This document shows, in pieces, positions 1 to 6,934 of a stretch of 49,286 nt of DNA; position 1 is the first letter of the stretch; each line of letters starts with the position of its first letter. The position numbers and the translations under genes are program-made. The stretch is from Actinomycetota bacterium. GTDB lineage: Bacteria > Actinomycetota > Actinomycetes > S36-B12 > UBA5976. The stretch lies in NCBI GenBank assembly GCA_947452765.1, contig CANGDR010000012.1:1-49286 (forward strand), given 5' to 3'. Under the pieces are notes generated by a model. The model had not been told where the DNA came from. It did not search any database and saw only the letters and a program-made list of their open reading frames with translations.

Positions 1-88
1 CACTGGCGAGTAAAGCCAAACTTTCCATTTGTCGCTCACCTCGCTGAGTTAATCCGTACTTCAAGAGTAGAGGCCGAGGGTGGCGGGA
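1..88. other. Unassigned left flank
   Basis: No gene could be assigned here. A plus-strand frame stays open from the window edge to a stop near 131, but it runs into the tRNA-derived repeat and shows no recognisable domain. It may be the end of a gene lying outside the window, or non-coding. No terminator hairpin is visible. Confidence 0.3.
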
Positions 89-200
89 GCGGAGACGAGA
101 GGAACCGTCGGCCGTGCTATTTGCAAAAATGACTACCGACAAGTTGCCAATCCGAATGCAAGTGATTGCCAGCAATCACGCAATCGGCTCCCAAATCCTC
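89..200 (-). repeat. tRNA-Ser-derived structured unit, type II, locus 1
   Basis: Read on the minus strand, the unit opens with GAGGATTTGGGAG and closes with GGTTCCTC followed by the acceptor-strand sequence of tRNA-Ser(GCT). It contains a stem-loop: an outer CCGATTGC/GCATTCGG helix with one mismatch and an inner GTGATTG/CAATCAC helix. Bases 174-198 (25 nt) are identical to 35472-35496 in the second array. Compared with the locus 2 copy it has an extra stretch of about 35 nt between the stem-loop and the 3' block. No coding potential is evident. Its function is unknown; it could be a remnant integration site or a structured RNA. Confidence 0.7.
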
Positions 201-221
201 CCTGGCTAGATTCCGAACAAG

Positions 222-257
222 TAAATAATCCCTGCCCAACAGGACAGGGATTATTTA
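222..257 (-). terminator. Terminator-like hairpin between units I and II, locus 1
   Basis: A perfect 13-bp inverted repeat (TAAATAATCCCTG / CAGGGATTATTTA) surrounds a 10-nt loop. The A/T-rich outer ends give a U-rich tail in either direction, so it could act as a bidirectional intrinsic terminator. It separates unit I from unit II. Confidence 0.65.
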
Positions 258-260
258 TCT

Positions 261-309
261 GCGGAGACGAGAGGAACCGTCGGTGCTGCGCACCTCCTCC
301 CAAATCCTC
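261..309 (-). repeat. tRNA-Ser-derived structured unit, type I, locus 1
   Basis: This is a 49-nt unit on the minus strand. It begins GAGGATTTGGGAGGA, has a GGTGC/GCACC hairpin with a 3-nt loop, then GACGGTTCC and the 3' end of the neighbouring tRNA-Ser(GCT). The last 15 nt match tRNA bases 363-377 of the window. The opening GAGGA can pair with the closing TCCTC. The homologous unit at 35553-35605 keeps both flanks but has a different hairpin sequence with the pairing preserved. Confidence 0.75.
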
Positions 310-324
310 ACAACTCTTCGCAAC

Positions 325-360
325 AAAAATGGCCCCACCCACATGGGTGGAGCCATTTTT
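325..360 (-). terminator. Intrinsic terminator of tRNA-Ser(GCT)
   Basis: The hairpin AAAAATGGC-CCACCC / GGGTGG-GCCATTTTT has a 4-nt loop and one internal mismatch. It lies directly after the 3' CCA of the minus-strand tRNA and has U-runs on both sides. It is the expected terminator of the tRNA transcript. Confidence 0.85.
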
Positions 361-452
361 TGGCGGAGACGAGAGGATTTGAACCTCCGAAGGATTTGAC
401 TCCTTACCTCATTAGCAGTGAGGCGCACTCGACCGGACTATGCGACGTCTCC
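361..452 (-). tRNA. tRNA-Ser(GCT)
   Basis: The minus strand folds as a class II tRNA. The acceptor stem is GGAGACG/CGTCTCC, the anticodon stem CCTCA/TGAGG encloses loop CTGCTAA (anticodon GCT), there is a long variable arm, and the T arm is GGAGG-TTCAAAT-CCTCT. The discriminator is G and the CCA end is encoded at 363-361. It reads AGC/AGU serine codons. A terminator and two units carrying copies of its 3' end follow immediately downstream. Confidence 0.96.
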
Positions 453-536
453 TCGAATCATTAGATTAACGGGTTTTGGCAGGATTGGCGAAAAACCAAG
501 TTTGTAAAGAGGTCAATCGCCAGACAGGATTGGGGC

Positions 537-1397
537 ATGTCGAATTTCGGTGTCTCCTCCTCAGTTGCAAACCTCCGACGCGTCGCCGTGCGCCCACCAA
601 CTCGTGATGCGGATTATCAAGCAGCGCATTGGATAGGTGCACCAGAACAATTGGACTTAGATCAGTTGCAACTAGACCATGCGAAGTTTGTTGAACTACT
701 TCGCGAACTTGGCTGCGAAGTTGAAGTACTTTTGGAAGCGCCGGGCCAAGCCGATGCTTGTTTTGTTTACGATCCGGCTTTCACGACACCGAGCGGTGTA
801 ATTCAACTTCAGGGTGCAAAGGAAGCTCGCATGAAAGAGCCGGCATTGATTGCTGGCGATCTAAATGCAATCGGAATTCCAACAGTCGGAGTACTCGTTG
901 GTGATGCAACTGCTGATGGCGGAGATATGTTCTGGCTCGACGAGAAGACAGTTGGGCTTGGTCGTACTTACCGAACTAACGAAGCAGGTGAACAACAACT
1001 ACGTGAGATATTTGCCTCCGAAGGAATCGATGTAGTTGCATTCCATATGCCACACGCATTAGGCCCAGAATTCTGCTTACACCTAATGAGTGTGATTTCG
1101 CCGATTCGCGAAGACCTCGCAGTTGTTTATGAACGTGAAGCACCGATCACATTGCTACAAGAACTTGCCAAGCGCGGAATCAAAACCGTCTCAGTCCCAG
1201 ATGAGGAGTACCCAACACTTGCCTGCAATGTGCTAGCTGTGCGGCCCGGGGTAGTAGTTATGCCTTCTGGCAATCCGATTACGGCACAGCGAATGCGGGA
1301 GGCCGGAGTTGAAGTTCACGAATATCCTGCAGAGGTACTTAACCGAGGTGAAGGTGGACCTACGTGTTTGACTCGACCGTTATGGCGTAAGGATTAA
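537..1397 (+). CDS. Dimethylarginine dimethylaminohydrolase / amidinotransferase-family protein
   Basis: This 286-residue cytosolic protein belongs to the guanidino-group-modifying superfamily. Members hydrolyse N-methylated arginines to citrulline plus methylamines or act on related guanidines. Visible landmarks are the GGD motif at 128-130, the catalytic histidine in CLHLMSVI (H182) and the C-terminal nucleophile cysteine in GPTCLTRP (C277), all in DDAH-like order. Length matches DDAH (about 255-290). The ATG is preceded by TTGGGG. It converges on the PBP gene with no spacer, stop abutting stop. The exact substrate cannot be read from sequence; a citrulline- or ornithine-forming arginine hydrolase is also possible. 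Confidence 0.85.
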   Translation: MSNFGVSSSVANLRRVAVRPPTRDADYQAAHWIGAPEQLDLDQLQLDHAKFVELLRELGCEVEVLLEAPGQADACFVYDPAFTTPSGVIQLQGAKEARMKEPALIAGDLNAIGIPTVGVLVGDATADGGDMFWLDEKTVGLGRTYRTNEAGEQQLREIFASEGIDVVAFHMPHALGPEFCLHLMSVISPIREDLAVVYEREAPITLLQELAKRGIKTVSVPDEEYPTLACNVLAVRPGVVVMPSGNPITAQRMREAGVEVHEYPAEVLNRGEGGPTCLTRPLWRKD

Positions 1398-3683
1398 TTA
1401 CGGCGTTGGTGTTGGCGTAGGAGTTGGCGTAGGAGTTGGTGATGGGACTAACGCCGGATTTGGAATTGCAAGTCCGGTCATTGGATCCAAGATCATAGTT
1501 CCATCCGCGAGCTGAGCCGCATATTTCTTTTTTGCATTCTCAGTGTTACAAGCAATGAGTTCTAGATCTTTGAGTCCACCGCAGGTATTTGTAGAGGCAG
1601 AAATCTTGTTACCAACTCCACCAGGATTAAGCCCGTTCAACGTGCTTAGATTCCATGGAGTTGCTGGAGTTCCGGCAAGCGCACCTGCAAGTGAATCTCG
1701 CCAAATTGGACCAGGGAGTAGGGAGCCGAATGCTTGTGAGTAATAGCGTCCGTTGATCGTGAAGTTCTTCATTGGATATTTCTGGCCGCCACGTGGGTCA
1801 CCAACCCAAACAGCCGCAGCCATGTCTGGAGTGAATCCAACAAACCAAACGGCAGCCGAATCATCTGTTGTTCCAGTTTTACCAGCTGCTGGTCGACCAA
1901 AATACATACGCTGACCAGTTCGCCCTGGAAGTGGTCCGGAAATTACACCTGCAAGTACTGCCGCCGTACTGTCGGCAACTTGCAGATCTATCGTGCGTTT
2001 GCAATCAGCTGAAGGTACGTCGAGGTTGTGACCAAAACGATCTGTTACTGAAGCTATTGCGATTGGACGACAGTGAATTCCGTGAGCTGCGAATGTTGCC
2101 ATACCGTCAGCCATGTCTAAAGTCGTCACGTCAAAACAACCGAGTGTGAAGCACGGGAACTCATTAAAATCCTGGCCGTTACCTTGTTGCACACCGGCTG
2201 CTTTGGCCATAGCAGGAGGATCACATAAGCCTATTTTTTCTTCTAGTCCAACGAAGAAAGTGTTAACGGAGTATGCGGCTCCGGCTAACATATCAAAAGC
2301 CCCAGAACCGGTTGAGTTATGAACCGTGTAAGGAGCATATGCAGCGCCAGACTTGCATTCTTTGAAGTCTTTAAAAGTTTTTACTTGCGGCGCACTGAGG
2401 ACTGTAAATGGATCCCAACCTTGCTTAAACGCTGCGGCAATAGTGAAGGCCTTGAAGGTCGAACCTGCTTGGAATCCAACAGTCCCATTGTGATCAAGGG
2501 GTACGTTGTAATTAACAGTTGTATATCCGGCACCACTTCGACCCCACTTGCGGTCCTGAGCCATTGCAGTTATTTCACCCGTACCTGGTCGAATCATGCT
2601 GATGGCAGCAGCTTTTCCACTCGCATCATCAAATGGAATTGTTGTATCAACCTGAGTTTGAGAAGCTACCTGCGCTTTTCGGCTCAGCGTGGTTTTGATG
2701 GTCAAACCACCAATATCTAGAAACTGTTGGCGCGCCTCGGGGGTGGCACCGAAAGCGGGGTCACTCTTCAGAACAGTAAGTACGTAGTCACAAAAGAACG
2801 GAGCGAACGAAGTCGTACAGCCATTTGGAAGTTCAGACGTGTTAAGTGAGGACTGCATTGGTACTTTCTTGGCTTCATCTGCCTGCGCTTGCGTTATGTA
2901 TCCAACATGCGCCATTGCATTCAAAACTTCATTTCGACGCGTTTCAGCTAAGCCAGGATTTCGCGTTGGATCAAACCGTGATGGGTTCTGAACCAGGCCT
3001 GCAAGTGTGGCCGCTTCACCGAGTGTTAATTCATTGGCGTGCTTTGAGAAATAACGACGGGATGCGATTTCTACCCCATAGGAACCAGCACCGAAGTAGG
3101 CGATGTTTAAGTACCCCTCAAGTATTTGCTTCTTTGAAAGTTTATTTTCAAGAGCAATCGCATATCGAGCTTCGCGAATCTTTCGATTCAAAGACACCGC
3201 AGTCGCAGCAGATTTCTCTGCTGGTGTAGTTGCCGCTGTTAACAAAATCTGCTTTACATATTGCTGGGTGATCGTTGAACCACCCTGCACTTGACCTCCA
3301 CCACTTGTAGACAGAGAGGCGCGCAGCGTGCCACGGAAGTCGATGCCAGCATGTTGGAAGAATCTCTGATCTTCGATGGCGATAAGTGCTTGCTGCATCA
3401 CCGGCGCTATATCTGAAAGAGGAACCTCAATGCGATTCTGGGCAAACAAAACAGCAAGCGTATTTCCATCAGAATCTAGAATCGTGTTTTGTTGTGGCAA
3501 TGGAACTTGGGTTAAGTCGGCTGGCAAGTTTTCGAATGAATTAGCACCATTTCGAGTTGCCAACCCAACTGCTCCTACGACCGGCAGGGCAATGAAAGCA
3601 CCAACAAGCCCCGCAAGCGCAACAAATGTTGCCATACGTGTCAAAAGTCCAATTCGACTTTGTGTGTTTTCGCCAATTGCCAT
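1398..3683 (-). CDS. Bifunctional class A penicillin-binding protein (PonA2 position)
   Basis: This is a peptidoglycan glycosyltransferase/transpeptidase, 761 aa. An N-terminal membrane anchor spans about residues 17-42. The GT51 domain has the catalytic Glu in IAIEDQRFF (E104) and GGSTITQQ at 135-142. The transpeptidase domain has SxxK at 408-411 (STFK), SVN at 472-474 and KTGTT at 602-606. The tail is a Pro/Thr repeat encoded by a short tandem DNA repeat near 1400-1445; I see no PASTA domain, unlike M. tuberculosis PonA2. It diverges from whiB, the same arrangement as ponA2-whiB4 in mycobacteria, so orthology to ponA2 is likely. The ATG at 3683 gives a normal short cytoplasmic tail. Confidence 0.95.
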   Translation of the reverse strand: MAIGENTQSRIGLLTRMATFVALAGLVGAFIALPVVGAVGLATRNGANSFENLPADLTQVPLPQQNTILDSDGNTLAVLFAQNRIEVPLSDIAPVMQQALIAIEDQRFFQHAGIDFRGTLRASLSTSGGGQVQGGSTITQQYVKQILLTAATTPAEKSAATAVSLNRKIREARYAIALENKLSKKQILEGYLNIAYFGAGSYGVEIASRRYFSKHANELTLGEAATLAGLVQNPSRFDPTRNPGLAETRRNEVLNAMAHVGYITQAQADEAKKVPMQSSLNTSELPNGCTTSFAPFFCDYVLTVLKSDPAFGATPEARQQFLDIGGLTIKTTLSRKAQVASQTQVDTTIPFDDASGKAAAISMIRPGTGEITAMAQDRKWGRSGAGYTTVNYNVPLDHNGTVGFQAGSTFKAFTIAAAFKQGWDPFTVLSAPQVKTFKDFKECKSGAAYAPYTVHNSTGSGAFDMLAGAAYSVNTFFVGLEEKIGLCDPPAMAKAAGVQQGNGQDFNEFPCFTLGCFDVTTLDMADGMATFAAHGIHCRPIAIASVTDRFGHNLDVPSADCKRTIDLQVADSTAAVLAGVISGPLPGRTGQRMYFGRPAAGKTGTTDDSAAVWFVGFTPDMAAAVWVGDPRGGQKYPMKNFTINGRYYSQAFGSLLPGPIWRDSLAGALAGTPATPWNLSTLNGLNPGGVGNKISASTNTCGGLKDLELIACNTENAKKKYAAQLADGTMILDPMTGLAIPNPALVPSPTPTPTPTPTPTP

Positions 3684-3769
3684 AGTTACTCAATGGTAAC
3701 TGGGGATTTCCGATGCGCCTAACTCAGGTTTGGTTAAGAAATGTCCAAAAAATAGTTACCGATTAGGTC

Positions 3770-3799
3770 TTGACAAGCAATATCCATGACCCCAATAGT
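3770..3799 (+). promoter_or_regulatory. Candidate promoter of the whiB gene
   Basis: A perfect -35 hexamer TTGACA (3770-3775) is followed after 18 nt by AATAGT (3794-3799), a four-of-six match to the -10 consensus. It would give a leader of about 65 nt before the whiB ATG. It lies in the divergent region shared with the PBP gene. Confidence 0.45.
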
Positions 3800-3870
3800 T
3801 AACACAACGACAGAAACTCTAGAATTTGTCGACGACGTTAATCCAAGTATGAGGGGATACGAATATTTAA

Positions 3871-4176
3871 ATGTGGGATGCCGAGTGGAGCCGCAACGCT
3901 GCGTGCCGAAATACCGATCCAGATCTACTATTCGTCCAAGGTGCAGCGCAAAACCGAGTAAAAATCATTTGTGCCGGGTGTTCAGTTCGAACTGAATGTT
4001 TAGCTGACGCCCTTGACAATGAAATCGAGTTTGGTGTCTGGGGCGGTATGACCGAACGCGAGCGCCGAGCCCTACTTCGCCGTCGCTCAAACGTTGGCTC
4101 CTGGCGCGAGTTATTAATGAATGCTCGTCAGGATTATGACCGTTTGGATCCAGTCGCATTCGTCAGTGGTTCCTAG
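3871..4176 (+). CDS. whiB4: WhiB-family iron-sulfur transcription regulator
   Basis: This is a 101-aa WhiB/Wbl protein. Four cysteines (C12, C34, C37, C43) have the C-x21-C-x2-C-x5-C spacing that binds a redox- or NO-sensitive 4Fe-4S cluster. They are followed by the GVWGGMTERERRALLRR turn and basic segment that contacts DNA and sigma factor. The gene diverges from a class A PBP as whiB4 does from ponA2, so the symbol rests on position, not on diagnostic residues. A longer frame opening at 3786 lacks Wbl similarity in its extra part; the ATG at 3871 gives the usual short N-terminus, with GAGGGG about 13 nt upstream. Confidence 0.9.
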   Translation: MWDAEWSRNAACRNTDPDLLFVQGAAQNRVKIICAGCSVRTECLADALDNEIEFGVWGGMTERERRALLRRRSNVGSWRELLMNARQDYDRLDPVAFVSGS

Positions 4177-4218
4177 TCCCGCGTTTTTGCAAGTCAATTT
4201 GTTCGGTAGAGTCGATAT

Positions 4219-4374
4219 ATGACTAAGTGGGAATACCTCACCGCACCGATACTGGTGCACAATACAAAAGCTATTTTGGATAATTTCGGTGCAGATGGCT
4301 GGGAACTTGTTGCCATAGTCCCTGGAATGAATACTGAAAATCTTGTCGCATACTTCAAGCGACCTAAGGATTAG
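4219..4374 (+). CDS. DUF4177-type small protein
   Basis: This 51-aa protein starts MTKWEYLTAPIL and contains GADGWELVAIVPG, the W-E-Y and DGWELV pattern typical of DUF4177 proteins. The function of the family is unknown. The gene ends 7 nt before the ridA ATG, so the two are probably co-transcribed, an arrangement I recall from other Actinobacteria. Short length and start choice are supported by the complete domain pattern and an ATG at 4219. Confidence 0.85.
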   Translation: MTKWEYLTAPILVHNTKAILDNFGADGWELVAIVPGMNTENLVAYFKRPKD

Positions 4375-4381
4375 GGAAATT

Positions 4382-4846
4382 ATGAGTGCAGTAGAAGATC
4401 GTTTAGCCAAACTTGGCATCACCGTGCCTGAGGTTATTCCACCTGTGGCTTCTTACCTTCCAGCAAATCGCTCCGGAAATTATGTTTACACTTCCGGCCA
4501 GCTGCCTTTCGTCGCCGGTGAACTTATTGCGACTGGAATCCTTGGCAAAGACGTCGATGAAGACACTGCAGCAAAGTGTGCTGAACAATGTGCAATCAAT
4601 GCGATCGCAGCAGCAAAGTCTGTTATCGGTGACCTAGATAAAATTGTTCGGGTTGTCAAGGTCGTCGGTTTCGTCGCAAGCACCCAAGAATTTACCAAGC
4701 AACCAGTTGTAATAAACGGCGCAAGCGATCTATTTATAAAGGCATTTGGAGATGCCGGTAGGCATGCTCGCTCTGCTGTCGGTGTTGCTTCATTGCCACT
4801 TAACACGCCAGTTGAAGTTGAAGTTATCTTTGAAGTTCGCGACTAA
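4382..4846 (+). CDS. RidA/YjgF/Rv3678c-like family protein
   Basis: This 154-aa RidA-superfamily protein has the characteristic SGNYVYTSGQLPFVAGEL segment near the N-terminus and the C-terminal ARSAVGVASLPLNTPVEVE pattern. Archetypal RidA deaminates reactive enamine/imine intermediates from PLP enzymes; this longer actinobacterial subgroup has no firmly known substrate. The frame is open from 4343, but the ATG at 4382 is preferred because AGGGA lies just upstream and the extra residues would overlap the DUF4177 gene. Position between whiB and crp matches Rv3678c in M. tuberculosis. Confidence 0.88.
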   Translation: MSAVEDRLAKLGITVPEVIPPVASYLPANRSGNYVYTSGQLPFVAGELIATGILGKDVDEDTAAKCAEQCAINAIAAAKSVIGDLDKIVRVVKVVGFVASTQEFTKQPVVINGASDLFIKAFGDAGRHARSAVGVASLPLNTPVEVEVIFEVRD

Positions 4847-4883
4847 ATAATTCAAGCATTAGCAAGCAGAGAGGAGTTCATTG

Positions 4884-5558
4884 ATGGATAGCAATCTGCA
4901 TGGAACCCCCCTCTTCTCTGCATTAGATGATGCGACCGCAGATTCACTTCAGCGATCGATGGTTCCACAGTCATTAAAGAAGGGTAAAACCCTATTTAAT
5001 GAAGGCGAGCCGGGAGATCGGCTTTATGTCGTTACTGATGGAAAAATTAAACTCAGTCACGCATCTGGCGATGGTCGTGAGTCATTATTAATGGTGCTCG
5101 GACCTGGCGATATGTTTGGTGAGCTTTCACTTTTCGATCCAGGACCACGCACTTCTACTGCAATTGCAGTTACCGACGCAGCGGTCCTTGGTTTAGGAAC
5201 CAATGACTTGCGCCCTTGGCTTTCAGGCAGACCTGAAGTGGCGCAGTCACTTTTGCAGGCACTGGCACACAGGTTACGACGTACTAGTGAGGCGATGTCT
5301 GATCTAGTTTTCGCCGACGTACCAGGTCGAGTTGCAAAAGCCTTACTTGAACTTGGTGAAAAGTTCGGCACGCCTACCCCTGATGGTCTTTATGTGCACC
5401 ATGATTTAACACAAGAGGAACTTGCCCAGCTGGTTGGAGCATCCCGCGAAACTGTAAATAAATCGCTCGCAGATTTTGCTAGTCGTGGCTGGCTCAAGTT
5501 AGAAACCAGATCTGTTGAACTGCTAGATCTAGAACGTCTTTCAAAACGCGCTGGTTAA
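4884..5558 (+). CDS. crp: Crp/Fnr-family cAMP receptor-like regulator
   Basis: This 224-aa dimeric transcription factor has an N-terminal cyclic-nucleotide domain with the phosphate-binding cassette MFGELSLFDPGPRTS (E80, R89, T90/S91) and a C-terminal helix-turn-helix around TQEELAQLVGASRETVNK (176-193). It closely resembles M. tuberculosis Rv3676, including the VPGRVAKALL hinge. I chose ATG 4884 over the upstream in-frame TTG 4881, since GAGGAG at 4871-4876 then has a 7-nt spacing. It sits just before nth, as in mycobacteria. Confidence 0.93.
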   Translation: MDSNLHGTPLFSALDDATADSLQRSMVPQSLKKGKTLFNEGEPGDRLYVVTDGKIKLSHASGDGRESLLMVLGPGDMFGELSLFDPGPRTSTAIAVTDAAVLGLGTNDLRPWLSGRPEVAQSLLQALAHRLRRTSEAMSDLVFADVPGRVAKALLELGEKFGTPTPDGLYVHHDLTQEELAQLVGASRETVNKSLADFASRGWLKLETRSVELLDLERLSKRAG

Positions 5559-5579
5559 CCCGGCACTTAGAGTGTGATC

Positions 5580-6287
5580 ATGAGCGAGCCTGAATCCAAA
5601 ACCGCCTTAGTGCGCCGGGCTCGCAAGATAGATCGTGAACTCGGCATCATTTTTCCAGATGCTAAATGTGAACTTGATTATCAGAACCCATTGCAATTGT
5701 TAGTAGCCACAGTCCTGTCCGCACAATGTACTGATAAGCGCGTGAACATGGTTACTCCTGTTCTTTTTAAGAAGTATCCAACAGTCGTAGATCTTGCATC
5801 TGCATCGATTTCTGACATCGAAGATGTAATAAGGTCAACTGGTTTTTATCACAATAAGGCAATGGCTATTAAGGGATTGGCGGCTGCGATTATTGAGAAC
5901 TTCAACGGGGAAGTACCAGACACACTTGAAGAACTTGTGACGCTACCGGGTGCCGGTCGAAAAACTGCAAACGTAGTGCTTGGTAATGCATTCAACGTGC
6001 CAGGAATTACAGTCGATACTCACGTTGGCAGAATCGCACGCCGACTTGGGTGGACTACTAATACAGATCCCGTAAAAGTTGAATTTGATTTGATGGAACT
6101 TTTCGAGCCAAAAGACTGGACGATGTTGAACCATCGATTAATTTTTCTTGGAAGGCGGATTTGTCATTCCCGTAAGCCGGCGTGCGGCGCATGCGAGATA
6201 GCAAAATGGTGTCCGTCATATGGAGTCGATGGCCCCATTGATCCAACTGAGGCAGCAAAACTTGTTAAGTCAGGTGATCAGTTTTGA
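5580..6287 (+). CDS. nth: Endonuclease III (DNA glycosylase/AP lyase)
   Basis: This 235-aa base-excision-repair enzyme removes oxidised pyrimidines and cleaves the abasic site. The helix-hairpin-helix [12 protein letters not shown] carries the catalytic Lys (K128), the catalytic Asp lies in VDTHVGR (D146), and four cysteines near the C-terminus (C195, C202, C205, C211; C-x6-C-x2-C-x5-C) ligate the 4Fe-4S cluster. A GTG at 5574 is an alternative start giving two more residues. Its stop overlaps the TTG start of the Nudix gene by 4 nt, so translation is probably coupled. Confidence 0.95.
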   Translation: MSEPESKTALVRRARKIDRELGIIFPDAKCELDYQNPLQLLVATVLSAQCTDKRVNMVTPVLFKKYPTVVDLASASISDIEDVIRSTGFYHNKAMAIKGLAAAIIENFNGEVPDTLEELVTLPGAGRKTANVVLGNAFNVPGITVDTHVGRIARRLGWTTNTDPVKVEFDLMELFEPKDWTMLNHRLIFLGRRICHSRKPACGACEIAKWCPSYGVDGPIDPTEAAKLVKSGDQF

Positions 6288-6934
6288 GTTATCCAATTTG
6301 GTTTAATTCACTAATTGAGAAGCGCGCAGCGATACAACATTCGGATTTATCCAACATCCCAGTTCCTGATGAACCAACCCGCGAGGCCGCAGTTCTAGTG
6401 CTGTTCAGCGAGGCAACTTTTGGCGGCGATGTAATCATTATTGAACGGGCTTCGCATTTAAAGGCGCACCCTGGTCAACCAGCATTTCCGGGTGGTCGAG
6501 TTGAGGAGGGTGATAGCTCACTTGCCCAAACTGCACTTCGAGAGGCAAAAGAAGAAATTGGTATCGATCCCCAAACGATCGATGTCATTGGAGAGTTACC
6601 GCAACTTTGGATCCCACCGTCAAACTTTAAGGTGACACCCGTGATTGGGTGGTGGCGTGCACCGCATCCAATAACTCAAATCGATGCCAATGAAGTCGCT
6701 AAAGTGCATCAAATTCCGATTGCAGATTTAGTAAATCCTGCTAATCGAACAAAAGTTAGAAATAGCCGAGGTTGGGTGGGCTCAGGCTTTTTTGTCGCCG
6801 ACATGTTGGTATGGGGCTTCACTGGCGGCCTGCTTTCACAATTGTTAGATATCGCAGGCTGGTCCGAGCCGTGGGATGAGACGCGCATTGTCGATCTCCC
6901 GGCAACCGAGTGGAGTGCGGACGTAACTAATTGA
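6284..6934 (+). CDS. Nudix hydrolase, CoA-pyrophosphatase type
   Basis: This is a 216-aa Nudix hydrolase. The Nudix box runs from G71 (GRVEEG) through [10 protein letters not shown] (to about 94), and it is preceded by [10 protein letters not shown], the signature of the CoA-diphosphatase (NudL-like) subgroup. Predicted activity is cleavage of CoA or related nucleoside diphosphate derivatives; not proven from sequence. It uses a TTG start overlapping the nth stop (TTGA) with CAGGTG upstream. The position matches Rv3672c between nth and marP. Confidence 0.9.
   Translation: MSYPIWFNSLIEKRAAIQHSDLSNIPVPDEPTREAAVLVLFSEATFGGDVIIIERASHLKAHPGQPAFPGGRVEEGDSSLAQTALREAKEEIGIDPQTIDVIGELPQLWIPPSNFKVTPVIGWWRAPHPITQIDANEVAKVHQIPIADLVNPANRTKVRNSRGWVGSGFFVADMLVWGFTGGLLSQLLDIAGWSEPWDETRIVDLPATEWSADVTN

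Noticed and set aside
89-309. Integron attC-like recombination sites
   Set aside because: The units lack the GTTRRRY / RYYYAAC core pair in the needed places, and there is no integron integrase or cassette gene array.
80-382. Open frame of 100 codons across the tRNA-Ser array
   Set aside because: It runs through two tRNA-derived units, two terminators and the tRNA 3' end; no ribosome site and no protein-like composition.
1-452. CRISPR-like repeat array
   Set aside because: Units are few, differ in length (49-112 nt), contain tRNA ends and are separated by terminators; no cas genes in the window.
3786-3995. 69-codon frame before and overlapping whiB
   Set aside because: It is out of frame with the Wbl protein and shows no known pattern; the region is better read as the whiB promoter and leader.
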